From: Bacteroidota bacterium
GTDB taxonomy: Bacteria > Bacteroidota > Bacteroidia > AKYH767-A > OLB10
Direction: 5' to 3'
Length of the DNA stretch: 64,000 nt
NCBI GenBank assembly: GCA_016717325.1
Contig: JADKFV010000006.1
Coordinates: forward strand, 3,594 to 67,593
Below, piece by piece: positions 1 to 9,935 of this stretch; position 1 is the stretch's first letter; every line of letters begins with the position of its first letter. Made by a program: the position numbers and the translations under genes. The notes under the pieces are model-generated. The model did not search any database. It worked only from the letters and a program-made list of their open reading frames with translations, and was not told the DNA's origin.

Positions 1-44
1 TCGTACAAAAAATTGGATGCTACTTTATAAAAATCTATGGTCAT
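1..44 (-). CDS. Start of an unidentified gene (partial, runs off left edge)
   Basis: Directly after the stop of the SGNH gene (46-48), an ATG at 44-42 opens a frame that stays open to the window edge, about 14 codons beginning MTIDFYKVASNF. The 1-base gap and the shared strand suggest the next gene of the same operon. In Bacteroidota, SGNH pairs often sit beside a membrane-bound O-acyltransferase (MBOAT), so that is a guess for its identity. Nothing in the visible residues proves it. Confidence 0.3.
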   Translation of the reverse strand, partial: MTIDFYKVASNFLY

Positions 45-45
45 A

Positions 46-1290
46 CTATGGCATCGGTTTTTTAAACATCGACTGCCATAACATGATGGCTTGCATTTCG
101 TATGCTTTGCGCGTAAAGTGAATGCCGTTGGCATCCATCATTTTCATTTACGCCATTGAAAAAAAGAATTTGCTCCACCCGCAGCGGCATACAAATCGAA
201 ACAGGCAATATTTTTTTCTTTACAGTATTGCACCAACGCTGCATGCACCTTGGCCATGTTTGGGTGTACTTTGTATTTACGCTTACGGTATTTTATTCCC
301 GATTCGGCCAAGGTAGTTATTACAAGGAATTGTTGGATAAATCTTTTTTATCAATTGAACTGTGCTGTCAACTGTGGCTAAAAATTCTTCGGTCTTAAAA
401 TTTTTTACAGTGTAAGCTTCATTGGTGCCAAACGAAAGCATAATTATATCGGCATTCAATTGCGTGAGGTGCTCAAAGAACAACGGCTGATTATTCATGT
501 GTTTAAACTGTGCTCCATTCACTCCTATGGTATGGCAAATTAAGCCTGCACTGTCATTGTAGGTATTTATGCCCGACACACTGATTGGAAAAGCCGTATC
601 GCTTGTATGCAAACGTATACATGCACTGTTAATAAGCGTATCGAAATTGTAACGGTGACAATTTTTTGTAGAATGAATTCCGTCATAATGTGCGGCAATA
701 TTCCCGGTGCTGTCGGTTACACTTATTTGAAGCCATTGATTTTCGTGAGTAAATAAATCGAGGTGACTGTAATCGTAATTGAAGCCTTCGTTATTGCGCA
801 GCGTGAGGCAAAAAGTTGCATCGCTGCTGTCGGCTCGGATGGTAAAACCTGCCAGGCCAGTTGTAAAAGCGCTATCGGCAAACAAATTGCGCCTGTGTTG
901 CCATGTAGTGTTTGTTGCACTTACATAATCGAACGGGCCATTCGATTTTGCAATGCGATATGGAAACATTACTCCGCGGCCGCCATTGCCATATTTGCGT
1001 TGCAACATTCTGCGAAGTATGCCGGTAAAATATCCCGCTTGAGTATGCGAATCGCCTATGTGCACCACGTTTACTTTTCCTTGTTTGGTTTCTGCAAGTT
1101 GGCTTAAATTTTTATAAAACGAACCGAGGGTGCTATCATTCAAAATACAAAATGCATTGCGCTTTAAAAATTTCATTTGCTGCATTTGCTGTAACAAAAG
1201 TTCCTCTTCGTTGTTGCCGGCAAACTGTGCTATGCAAATCAGGTTGGCACAAACACATAATAAAAAAAGTATTAATGATTTAATAGTCAC
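46..1290 (-). CDS. SGNH/GDSL-family hydrolase-like secreted protein (frameshifted)
   Basis: The GTG start overlaps the end of the upstream SGNH gene (taa-gtg, at 1293-1288). A signal peptide at residues 1-21 is followed by block I of the SGNH fold (VVHIGDSHTQAG, near residue 77), and later by SFGTNEAY. The long frame ends at 283, but the family's C-terminal block continues in other frames: an FDLYAAAGG segment near 170-200, then DANGIHFTRKAY near 85-125, with a stop at 46-48. Two single-base shifts, near 321-328 and near 145, would restore one protein of about 415 residues. Related proteins act as acyl-esterases or O-acetyltransferase partners for cell-wall or exopolysaccharide modification; the substrate cannot be told. 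The intact C-terminal catalytic Asp-His block favours sequencing error over decay. Confidence 0.75.
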
Positions 1291-2648
1291 TTATAAATTT
1301 GTTTGTATCAATGTATCGGTTTGCAATTTCTTTTGTTTTAAAAACGCACTGTATTCTGCCAGCAAATAATCGTAAAAAAGTGTGGCAATTTTTTTCGCTC
1401 CGTCAAAATTCGGATGTGTGTAATCGTAGTTTGCAAGCCGTGGTTTTTCTTCAACCCAACGTTTCATACTGTTTTTTCCACCCATGGCTTCATACAAATT
1501 CCAAAATGATATGCCGGCTTCCTGCGCCATTTTTTTTTGCAATTCTACAAACTTTGGTATATCGGGTTCGGTCTCGTACACGCCATTGTTACGATAACTT
1601 TTATCACTCACACTCATCAATACAATAGTTGCATTGGGAAAACCCTGCTTTATGTGTGCCAGCGTTTTTTAAATGCCCGTTCATACCAGTCGTAATTTTT
1701 TTGATTGTGCGCTACTATATTCAAACCATAATTCAATACCACCAACTGATAGTTTTCGTCTTTACTCATTTTTTGCAGCACAGTGGTTGGTATTTCGCTT
1801 AATGGAATTCCTGAGTTGCCACGAAACGAAAAATTGTCAACATACACTCCGGTGCCGTTGTCGAAATACATGCCATAATACTGTGCTTGTGTTTTATTAA
1901 AATCTACAATCAATTTTTTACACGGTGTGCTATCCCAAATTGCTACTGTGCCGGTGCCATTTATTGAATCAATAAAAACTTCGCGCTCAAATGTATCGGC
2001 CTGCACATTTATACTTCCATAATCGCTGCTGCTAAATAATAAGCGCACATCGCCAAAGGCATTATACTCTTTCGATGCTGTGTATTTTACTTTGGCATTG
2101 CCGTTATTAATATTGGTATATCCCGACATGCTCAGTTGCAATCCTTTAGGAGGCTTGTCGTGAAAAGAATATGTTTTCCATCCCGAAAAAGTATGATTAA
2201 TAGACCCGCGAAACTGTGCCGTGGGAGAGGTTACTCCTACATATCCTACACCATTGCCACCAAAAGTTTTTTGCATTAGCTTACGAAAATCGTTGGTTAC
2301 CAAATCGCCTTCTATCATGCTATCGCCAAACCATGCTATGCGAATTTTATTTTTTGCTTTTGGCAAATTATTAAGTGCCAGTAAAAAATGTTCCAGCCCA
2401 TGTGAAGTAACTACATCACTGTCCTTCTTTACAATAGCATTATTTTTTAATAATTTGTTTAAGCTATCAATGTAAGAGTTTTTTGTTTGTTGATGGGTAG
2501 AAATGATATCCTTGCGAACTTCGCTAAACATATCTACCGGCTTACCATTGATAAAAGTAATACCCGTGAATGACAGATAACTCAGCGCAAGGGCTGCAAA
2601 CAAAATAATTAAAAATGGTTGTGTATTATTATCAACTCCCTGCGGCAC
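1291..2648 (-). CDS. SGNH/GDSL-family hydrolase-like protein (frameshifted)
   Basis: A GTG start is assumed (VPQGVDNN); no ATG lies in frame upstream. An N-terminal hydrophobic segment (residues 11-27) anchors or exports the protein. Block I is RIAWFGDSMIEGD near residue 105, and a later block reads LVVLNYGLN. The first frame ends at 1650 (AFKKRWHT) and the family sequence continues one frame over (IVLMSVSDKSYR..., 1291-1620), ending with HPNFDGAKKIA, the C-terminal catalytic His region. One extra A in the run at about 1663-1670 would join the two into one protein of about 450 residues. It lies 7 bp after the glucosaminidase-like gene and directly before a second SGNH gene, so the three are probably co-transcribed. 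Confidence 0.75.
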
Positions 2649-2655
2649 AGCCTTA

Positions 2656-3183
2656 CTATCTTTTTAAATTTAACTTCACACTTTTGAGGTGCGCAATATA
2701 CACAGGGGAAGTTGCATATTTTATTCTAATTAAAAAATTATAATAATCCTCGGTTGCATCCGTATAATTTTTGTCTTGCCATTTTTTATAATAATCGACA
2801 CATGCACGCCACGATTTGTAAGTGAGATAATGTTTATGGTGCCTGAAACCAAACAGGTTGTGCTTTAACATTAATGGCCGGTACTTAAATTCTCCTGTTT
2901 CGTATACGGCCTGTCGCAACACTATATCCGGTTCCTTTATTCCTATCGCCTCTATATATGCCTTTACTTCATTCACATCCAGTTGACTTGTCTTATAATA
3001 TTTGCTCTGTGCCGGTTTTTTTTTCTTCGATTGAGTTTGCGCATTGCTGTGAGGCGAAAATAAAATGAAAGCCATCAGCAAAGAAAATAGTGCACGAACT
3101 GTTGTATATGATTTATTTTTTTTCACTTTTATTTTTTCGGCTATGAAAATGGTATGCAATAATAGCGCAATGTGTGTCAACAA
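2656..3183 (-). CDS. Glucosaminidase-domain (peptidoglycan hydrolase-like) secreted protein
   Basis: The C-terminal 115 residues resemble the short glucosaminidase domain found across Bacteroidota: LRQAVYETGEF carries the expected catalytic Glu, followed by HNLFGFRHHKHY and a YKSWRACVDYYKKWQ stretch. This family cleaves N-acetylglucosamine linkages in peptidoglycan. The N-terminal start is uncertain. The longest frame begins at 3183, but a GTG at 3126 gives a more typical protein starting VKKNKSYTT with a signal peptide (residues 12-32 of that form). It is the first gene of a reverse-strand run with two SGNH proteins, which fits a wall-modification group. Confidence 0.7.
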   Translation of the reverse strand: MLTHIALLLHTIFIAEKIKVKKNKSYTTVRALFSLLMAFILFSPHSNAQTQSKKKKPAQSKYYKTSQLDVNEVKAYIEAIGIKEPDIVLRQAVYETGEFKYRPLMLKHNLFGFRHHKHYLTYKSWRACVDYYKKWQDKNYTDATEDYYNFLIRIKYATSPVYIAHLKSVKLNLKR

Positions 3184-3343
3184 CTGCCACTTTAACTATT
3201 AATTTGCTAACGTATTGCTGTTAGCATAATGATTGCTTCATTTTACACCTAACAGTTTAAGGATTGTGACATTTTATCGTTGAAAAAAAAACATGTCATA
3301 AATATTTCAACTAATACATGCAAACAAGTTAAATCAAAGAAAG

Positions 3344-3351
3344 TAAATTTG
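3344..3351 (+). promoter_or_regulatory. Promoter -7 box (TAAATTTG) for rhomboid gene
   Basis: TAAATTTG matches the Bacteroidota -7 consensus TAnnTTTG and lies 7 bp before the start codon at 3359. No convincing -33 TTG is present, so a short-leader or near-leaderless transcript is inferred from position only. Confidence 0.45.
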
Positions 3352-3358
3352 CAACGCT

Positions 3359-4084
3359 ATGACAGAGCAAAAAAAACCAAGGTCTATTTTTCTTACACTA
3401 TTTTATCATGCGTTGCCGGCATTTTTTTTTGTTGCGCTAATGTGGCTCATGTATTTTATTCAACTAATAAATTTTACCGATTATAACTTGAGTAACCTTG
3501 GAGTGTGGCCACGTCACAAGTCAGGCATGTATGGTATTTTATTTTCTCCCTTTTTGCATGGCAGCTTCGACCATCTTATTTCTAACAGTGGTCCCATACT
3601 TATATTAGGCACTATGCTTATCATGTTTTATCGTGCCATATGGTTTCGCTCCTTTGTAATGTTATACCTGCTTGCAGGCATTGGTTTATGGATGGGAGGT
3701 CGCGATAATATCCATATAGGTGCAAGTGGCATTGTGTATGCATTGGCGGCATTTCTCATTACCATTGGTTTGCTACGTTTAGAAATAAAATTGGTAGCCA
3801 TATCGTTTCTTGTTATTTTTCTTTACGGTGGCATAGTGTGGGGAATATTGCCTATACTGGAACATGTTTCGTGGGAGGGGCATTTGTTTGGAATGATGTC
3901 AGGCATTATCACAGCTTTTTATTATAAAGACGAAGGGCGCGAAAAACCAAAATTGTATCAATGGGAAATGGAAGAAATAGATGCACTGATGGAACAAAAT
4001 AAAATTGCGGATGCCGAGAAATTATTAAAGGATGAAAACGATTTTCCACAATTTAAATATCATTACAAACCAAAAGAAGAATAG
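3359..4084 (+). CDS. Rhomboid-family intramembrane serine protease
   Basis: This 241-residue protein has about six hydrophobic segments. Rhomboid hallmarks are in order: HGSFDHLISN (HxxxN motif in TM2, near residue 67), GASG with the catalytic Ser (near residue 122), and EGHLFGM with the catalytic His (near residue 177). Such proteases cut transmembrane substrates in the inner membrane. The C-terminal cytoplasmic tail of about 50 residues is charged and ends FKYHYKPKEE, as is common in Bacteroidota members. The preceding gene is divergent, and the next gene on this strand starts 57 bp downstream. The substrate is unknown. Confidence 0.92.
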   Translation: MTEQKKPRSIFLTLFYHALPAFFFVALMWLMYFIQLINFTDYNLSNLGVWPRHKSGMYGILFSPFLHGSFDHLISNSGPILILGTMLIMFYRAIWFRSFVMLYLLAGIGLWMGGRDNIHIGASGIVYALAAFLITIGLLRLEIKLVAISFLVIFLYGGIVWGILPILEHVSWEGHLFGMMSGIITAFYYKDEGREKPKLYQWEMEEIDALMEQNKIADAEKLLKDENDFPQFKYHYKPKEE

Positions 4085-4141
4085 TAAATATTTGCAAGAG
4101 AGAACTAACCTCTTCAAAAATAAAAAGAACAAAAAAGCTAA

Positions 4142-4549
4142 ATGAAAAAAATAGAACACATGGGCATCGCTGTAAAAAACATTGATGATGCGAATTCGAT
4201 ATACGAGAAATTACTTGGCACATCATCTTACAAAACCGAAGAAGTATTGAGCGAAAATGTAATTACATCTTTTTTTAAATGTGGCGAAAGCAAAATTGAA
4301 TTGTTACAAGCAACAAATGAAAATAGTGCCATTGCAAAATTTATAGAAAAACGTGGCGAAGGCATTCATCACATTGCTTTTGAAGTGGATGATATACATG
4401 CCGAAATGAAACGCTTACACAACGAGGGTTTTGTGTTGCTCAACGAACAGCCTAAGCAAGGTGCAGATAATAAACTTATTTGCTTTGTGCATCCTAAAAA
4501 CACCAATGGCGTGCTGATAGAATTATGTCAGGAGATTAAGCAAGTTTAG
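4142..4549 (+). CDS. mce: Methylmalonyl-CoA epimerase
   Basis: At 135 residues it is the usual length of this vicinal-oxygen-chelate enzyme, which interconverts the (R)- and (S)-epimers of methylmalonyl-CoA in propionate and branched-chain metabolism. Both beta-alpha-beta-beta-beta halves are visible: EHMGIAVKN at the N-terminus, with the metal-binding His at residue 6, then GIHHIAFEVDD in the middle with a second His ligand, and NGVLIELCQ near the end with the Glu ligand. It stands between the rhomboid gene and a serine hydrolase gene without obvious partners for the methylmalonyl-CoA pathway in view. Confidence 0.93.
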   Translation: MKKIEHMGIAVKNIDDANSIYEKLLGTSSYKTEEVLSENVITSFFKCGESKIELLQATNENSAIAKFIEKRGEGIHHIAFEVDDIHAEMKRLHNEGFVLLNEQPKQGADNKLICFVHPKNTNGVLIELCQEIKQV

Positions 4550-4599
4550 CTTTTTGTTAACTATACCACTTTCGTTGTTTTTTACTTTTGTAATAAAAA

Positions 4600-6045
4600 A
4601 TGATGAACAGATACATCCTCACTTTCTTTGCATTAGCAATTAATATTTCGCTGTGTGTTGCTCAGCCATTGGCTACTAAAATGGATGAGGCAATGAAAAA
4701 ATATACGGCACAAAAATACAGTGGCAATGTGCTGGTGTATAGTAATGGCGAAAAAATTTATGACAAAGCTTTGGGTTTTGCCGACCGCGAAAACAAACGC
4801 CCGCAAACTACAGAAACATTTTTCTCTATCGGGTCAATCACAAAACAATTTACAGCAGCCGGTATTTTGTTGCTCGAGCAACAAGGCAAACTGAGTGTGA
4901 ATGATAAAATGTCCAAATACTTTGATAACGTTCCATCGGATAAAGCTGATATTACTTTACATAAATTATTGACGCACACTGCAGGATTTACCGAAACTCT
5001 TGGCGATGATTACGACACCATAAATGCGGCACAATTTACAACCCTTGCCCTTGCTTCAAAATTAAAACAAAATGCCGGCACCAACTATTTGTATAGCAAT
5101 GTTGGGTATAGTATGCTGGGAATTATAATTGAAAAAGTAAGTGGCATGGGTTACGAAAAATTTTTACACGATAATATTTTTGTTCCGTGCAAAATGAATA
5201 ATACCGGTTACTGTATACCTTTGTTCGATCGTGCAAAATTTGCCATTGGCTATCGCGACAATGTAAGATGGGGCAGTGCAATCAGCAAACCTTGGGCAGC
5301 TGATGGGCCAGGTTGGCATCTGCGTGCAAACGGGGGAATTATTTCTACCACAAACGATATGCTCTATTGGTATCTTGCATTGGCATCAAACAAAATATTG
5401 AACAAAGCCGAAACCGAAAAATACTTTACACCCCATGTTGCCGAAGGCCCACAGCAAAAAAGCTTTTATGGATATGGTTGGGTTATTCAAAATGCAGGTG
5501 ACGAAAAATGGATTTGGCACAACGGTGGCAACGGAGTTTACAATGCAAATGTTACTTTCAATTTAGAGAAAAATTGGTGTGTTATTGTATCGAGCAATTC
5601 AAATAATATTATTGCCGATGATATTGCTTTAGATATGATTGGTGTGCTAAAAAATAAAACGATGACACATGCACCACAACAAAATACTTCGCCAGATGTA
5701 AACCCTGTATCACAAAAAATAGTTGACGTTATTTCATCGCGTGGTGCCGAATACTATTCACAGCACTACAACGATATATTAAAAGAAACAGGTTTCGATT
5801 TCAAAAACGATATGATTTTGCTGGATGCAGGTCAACTACTCGAAGACAAAAAAATGTGGGATGGCGGCATTTCTCTGTATGAATCGTGTACAAAGCTTTT
5901 TCCAAATATTGTTATAGGCTGGAACAGGCTTGGATATTGTCATCTTCAAAAAGGTGATAAAGAAAAAGCACGAACATGCTGGAAAAAATCGCTTAAGGTG
6001 AAAAGAAAACAATCGTGCGGAGGAATTTTGAAATCTATTGATTGA
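4600..6045 (+). CDS. Serine hydrolase, class C beta-lactamase/PBP-like, with C-terminal TPR-like tail
   Basis: The signal peptide ends near residue 22 (SLCVAQP). The beta-lactamase-fold motifs are present: SITK (SxxK nucleophile, near residue 78), YSN (YxN, near residue 167) and WHNGGNG (HxG-type third motif, near residue 308). Family members hydrolyse peptides or esters in the periplasm; few are true beta-lactamases. The last 110 residues contain repeat-like helices (GWNRLGYCHLQKGDKEKA) resembling one TPR, as in other Bacteroidota serine hydrolases. The ATG at 4600 follows an A-rich leader, and TACTTTTG at 4584-4591 may be its -7 promoter box. The gene is convergent with the reductase gene, sharing the inverted repeat at 6055-6083. 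Confidence 0.88.
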   Translation: MMNRYILTFFALAINISLCVAQPLATKMDEAMKKYTAQKYSGNVLVYSNGEKIYDKALGFADRENKRPQTTETFFSIGSITKQFTAAGILLLEQQGKLSVNDKMSKYFDNVPSDKADITLHKLLTHTAGFTETLGDDYDTINAAQFTTLALASKLKQNAGTNYLYSNVGYSMLGIIIEKVSGMGYEKFLHDNIFVPCKMNNTGYCIPLFDRAKFAIGYRDNVRWGSAISKPWAADGPGWHLRANGGIISTTNDMLYWYLALASNKILNKAETEKYFTPHVAEGPQQKSFYGYGWVIQNAGDEKWIWHNGGNGVYNANVTFNLEKNWCVIVSSNSNNIIADDIALDMIGVLKNKTMTHAPQQNTSPDVNPVSQKIVDVISSRGAEYYSQHYNDILKETGFDFKNDMILLDAGQLLEDKKMWDGGISLYESCTKLFPNIVIGWNRLGYCHLQKGDKEKARTCWKKSLKVKRKQSCGGILKSID

Positions 6046-6054
6046 TTTATACAT

Positions 6055-6083
6055 GTACAGACGCCCAAATTGGGCGTCTCTAC
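6055..6083. terminator. Inverted repeat, likely bidirectional terminator / dispersed repeat
   Basis: AGACGCCCAAATTGGGCGTCT (6059-6079) is a perfect palindrome-type stem between two convergent genes whose stop codons lie at 6045 and 6095. Its position suits a terminator for both. The flanking GTA...TCTCTAC ends resemble a dispersed repeat family with GTAGAGACGC-type ends that I recall from Bacteroidota and cyanobacteria. Only this one copy is in the window. Confidence 0.5.
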
Positions 6084-6094
6084 GCGTGAAACAA

Positions 6095-6841
6095 TTAATA
6101 AACATGCTGCCCGCCATTGATGCTATAATTTGCACCGGTAATAAAATTTGTTTTTTCCGATGCGAGGAACGAAACAAGATGCGCCACTTCTTCGGTGCCG
6201 CCTAATCGCCCCATTGGTATTTGCGATACAATTTGTTCGCGCACTTTTTCGGCTACTGCCATTACCATATCGGTGCCAATATAACCGGGAGAAATAGTAT
6301 TTACCGTAACGCCATATTTTGCAACTTCCATAGCCAATGTTTTTGTAAACCCGTGCATGCCCGCTTTGGCAGCGCTGTAATTGGCTTGTCCAAATTGTCC
6401 ACGCTGTCCGTTTACCGATGATATATTTATTATGCGGCCATACTTGCGCTCCATCATTCCATTTATAACATGACGTGTGCAATTAAACACGCTTGTAAGG
6501 TTGGTCGCAATTACAGCATCCCAATCTTCTTTACTCATTTTCGAAAAACGTATGTCGCGGGTTATCCCTGCATTATTCACAAGTGTATCAATAGGGCCAA
6601 CTTCGGCTTCTATTTTTGCAATCATTGCCCCCACCGAATCGTAGTCGGTAACATCGCCTTCGTACATATCAATTACAAAACCTTCGGCATTTATTTTTGC
6701 CTGCCACTCATCGGCCTTTTGCTTATTGCGATAGTTTGCAATAACATGAAATCCATCTGTGTACAATTCTTTACACATGGCTGTGCCAAGCCCACCAGTT
6801 GCACCGGTTACAAGCACAATTCTTTTCGATTGCTTATCCAT
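6095..6841 (-). CDS. phaB: Acetoacetyl-CoA reductase (SDR family)
   Basis: This 248-residue short-chain dehydrogenase has the NAD(P)-binding TGATGGLG (residues 13-20), NNAGITRD, catalytic Ser in NISSVNGQRGQFGQ, and YSAAK (Tyr and Lys). The SVNGQ-GQFGQ-NYSAAKAG-HGFTK signature is typical of PhaB, which makes (R)-3-hydroxybutyryl-CoA for polyhydroxybutyrate. FabG would be the alternative, but the long match to the PhaB signature favours PhaB. No PHA synthase is in the window. The reverse-strand DUF1761 gene upstream starts at 7394 and ends 43 bp before this gene, so the two may be co-transcribed. Confidence 0.85.
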   Translation of the reverse strand: MDKQSKRIVLVTGATGGLGTAMCKELYTDGFHVIANYRNKQKADEWQAKINAEGFVIDMYEGDVTDYDSVGAMIAKIEAEVGPIDTLVNNAGITRDIRFSKMSKEDWDAVIATNLTSVFNCTRHVINGMMERKYGRIINISSVNGQRGQFGQANYSAAKAGMHGFTKTLAMEVAKYGVTVNTISPGYIGTDMVMAVAEKVREQIVSQIPMGRLGGTEEVAHLVSFLASEKTNFITGANYSINGGQHVY

Positions 6842-6884
6842 AAAATAATTTTAAAAAAATTAAGAAATAAATTATCCTTTATAA

Positions 6885-7394
6885 TCAGTCAGGAAATTTT
6901 ATAAACTGGCAAAGAATGCCACCCATCAGCATAAGAGAAATTGCCCAAAAGCCCACATTGATAAAAATGTACTTAAAACTTTTTCTTTCGAACAATGCAT
7001 TGACGCCCATAACAGGCATTACAAAAAATAAAGTGAGTATAAAGCCATGCAACATGCCATGCTTAAATGTGCGAAAATTTTGGCCGTACTTAGTCATAAA
7101 ATCATTATAATATATCCCAATTGCAGAATTAGAATCACCAAAACCTTGCTCATTTAATAAAGTTGACATTACACCAAATTGATGTATTACCATTGGTTGT
7201 AAAACGAATGCCAGCATAAAACTGAACAAAAACGAAACGCCAAAAATAACACCCATGTTACCGCTTTTAATTTTTTCTTCGGTCATGCCTGCGGCATTCA
7301 TCCAGGCTGTGCCCAGTGTTTTTGGATTGTAATAAATAAAACCAACAATCATTGGTACCAAAGCGGCAAGCGCAATGTAAACTAAGTTCATCAT
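6885..7394 (-). CDS. DUF1761 family membrane protein
   Basis: The 169-residue protein has four hydrophobic segments. The N-terminal pattern is diagnostic of the family: MIVGFIYYNPKTLGTAWM, then a second helix pair (VIFGVSFLFSFMLAFVL) and a terminal pair around GFILTLFFVMPVMGVNALFERKSF and FWAISLMLMGGIL. The function of DUF1761 proteins is unknown; they are inner-membrane proteins in many bacteria. It is upstream of the acetoacetyl-CoA reductase gene. Confidence 0.8.
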   Translation of the reverse strand: MMNLVYIALAALVPMIVGFIYYNPKTLGTAWMNAAGMTEEKIKSGNMGVIFGVSFLFSFMLAFVLQPMVIHQFGVMSTLLNEQGFGDSNSAIGIYYNDFMTKYGQNFRTFKHGMLHGFILTLFFVMPVMGVNALFERKSFKYIFINVGFWAISLMLMGGILCQFIKFPD

Positions 7395-7478
7395 ATTTTT
7401 TTGTTTTAGAGGTTAAGAGCAAGGAGACAATTATTGAGAGCAAACATAAATAAATATGTTATTCTTCAAACAAATAAA

Positions 7479-9907
7479 TTAAAAATCTATTTTGTAATAA
7501 AACAATGGCAAAAATCCAAGTTGATATTCTTCGCGCAATGGCGATTGATTAGATGCATTGTCGACCGGAACATAAGTAAGGCCAAGAACATTTTTTGTAT
7601 TCAAAATATTTACAAGGTCGAGCGCAATTTCGTGTGTGAATTTTTTCGTATTTACTTTTATTCCTAATTTAAAATCGAGGCGAAAATAATCTTTAAACTT
7701 TTTTACGTTACGCAACGAATCTATCACCACCAGTTCGCCAGCAAGGTTTGATGCATGAACATCGGCCGGGGTATAGCGCTGACCTCCGGCCCATGTTACT
7801 TTGGCTCCGGTAGTAAGTGTGGTGCGGTTTTTTTTGCCAAGTTTATACTCGCGTGCTGCCAGTGCATTTACTATAAAATTACCATTGAAATCGGTATTGC
7901 GCTTCTCACCATCGCTTCCTTTGTAGGTGGAATTATACAGTGACGAAGTAAACAGAAAGAAAAAATTTCGGTTAAAAAACGTTCCAGTGTAAATTCTATT
8001 CCATAGTTTTCGCCTGCCCCGGCATTTACAAGCGAATCGGGAAAAATTCTTGAAAACGATGCACCCTGATTTAATATACTGTAAGAAGAATTTTTTATTT
8101 CTACAGGAATATTCGAAAGCGACTGATAGTACGTTTCAATTTTTATGCGTGAATATTTGTTCAAAGAATAATCGTATCCCAACACAATATGTTGGCTGTT
8201 AAAAAACTTCAAATCATTATTGAGCATGTTATATTTTCCGGCTGAGTCTTTACGATGAGCAAAATAAATATAGTCGGGCAACATTTGACTATGCATACCA
8301 TAACCTGCGCTCACCGTACTTTTTTCCGATACTTGCCAGTTGATTCCTACTCGTGGTTCTATTGCTTTCGAGTTTTCATTTATGGTTAATAACTGTGCAT
8401 GTATACCCCCGTTAATTGAAAGTACATCGGTAATTTTATATTTGTATTGTATGTATGGTTGCACCAAAAAAGCATCGCCATTATAATCCAGTCTGTTATC
8501 CCACACATTTATTTTTTCGAGATAGTTGCTGTCGGCCATATTGAAATTAAAACGATCGACATTGATGCCGGCTTTAATAATATGCTGTAATTTAATTCGT
8601 GTATTAATAAACCATGCCAGCGATGTTTTCTGTGTAGCAAATTTATAATTCAATTTGGGTAATAAAGTATCGACACTAAAATCGGGATTGCGTATTACCA
8701 ATTCGTGATAAGCATGTGCACCTGCAAGCTGATGGCTCAATACCGTTTTCATGTAAGTGTTTTTACCCAAAGGTAAAGTGTGTGACACTCCGCCAACAAA
8801 AGTAGAAGAACCAAAATATTGATCGCGATCTTTATCGCCATAAATTTCTTCGGTGGGTTCGGTTTTATCACTTACCAAAATTTCGATATCGCTTTTACCA
8901 CCCACTCCAAATATTGTAAAATTACCTGCCCGCTTTGTTGGCAAATTTATTTTGATTGTTCCATCCTGATATTTGGGCACTGCAGAAGTTCCAATTGGAA
9001 TGCTCAATGCACTAAATACCTGAAAAGTGGAATACCTGTATGTAGCCAGATAGGAACTGCCATTTGTGCGCGATATGGGACCTTCGGCTAATAATTCTGT
9101 TCCTAAAAAACCAAGCTGTGCTGTAAACTCATGGTGCTCGTTATTTCCATTGCGCAATCGCAAATCGAACACTCCGGCTATGGCATTTCCATATTCTGCA
9201 GGAAATGCTCCCGTCATAAAATCACTATTGGCAAATGTTTTACTATTTAATAAATTGATGGCACTTCCTGTAGTTCCGGGAACAGCAAAGTGATTTGGAT
9301 TCACTATGTCTACACCATCCAGTTTCCACAACACGCCCCAGGGCGAGTTACCGCGAATGACAATATCGTTGCGCGAATCATCGCCTCCCTGCACACCGGC
9401 AAAATTCGATGCCATGCGTGCAGCATCATCGCGGCTGCCGGCATAGCGTTGCGTTTCTTCCACAGTAAATGTTCGTGCACTTACTGTTGCCATTTCGTTT
9501 ATCACATCTGCTTTGCTTCCTGCCGAAACCGTTATTTCTTTTATGTCCATAATACGCGCTTGTAGTTCAACATTCAGCACCATTTCTTTCGCTGATGAAA
9601 CTACAATGTTGGACAACACTGTTTCTTTATAACCCAGACACCGGATGGCAATGCGATGACGACCAACAGCAACTTTTGCTATTTTGTAATTACCATCGTA
9701 ATCCGTTACGCCACCCAAAGTATTTGATGTACTGTCATCGGCAATAACTATAGTGGCACCAAACAAAGGTGTTTTTGTTTCTGCATCTATCACTTTGCCT
9801 TTTATATTCTGTTCCAAGGTTGATTGTGCAACTATGCTTGTATACGTATGTAAAAGCAGAAGTGAAAAAAGTATTATCTTTGTTCTATTCAAAATTATCA
9901 TTGTCAT
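7479..9907 (-). CDS. TonB-dependent receptor with carboxypeptidase-like regulatory domain (frameshifted)
   Basis: A signal peptide (residues 1-28) is followed by an 85-residue CarboxypepD_reg-like domain (IKGKVIDAETKTPLFGATI...), then a plug domain (NDIVIRGNSPWGVLWKLDGVDI) and a long barrel. The frame is lost near residue 645, where LERFLTEIFSFCLL should read LERFFNRNFFFLF; one missing T in the run at 7973-7978 restores it. The repaired frame runs through YTPADVHASNLAGE to an aromatic-terminated strand ending YYKIDF at 7479, as expected for an outer-membrane barrel of about 809 residues. The imported substrate cannot be inferred. It follows the SnoaL-like gene by 28 bp. Confidence 0.85.
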
Positions 9908-9935
9908 AGGTTGATTGAACTTTATCGTATATGGT

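Noticed and set aside
3265..3309. TGTGAC at 3265-3270 upstream of the rhomboid gene as a fourth member of the Crp-type regulon
   Set aside because: Thirty-one bp downstream the sequence is ATATTTCA, not a TTTG box, and the gene's own -7 box is about 74 bp away. It does not fit the pattern shared by the three sulfur promoters.
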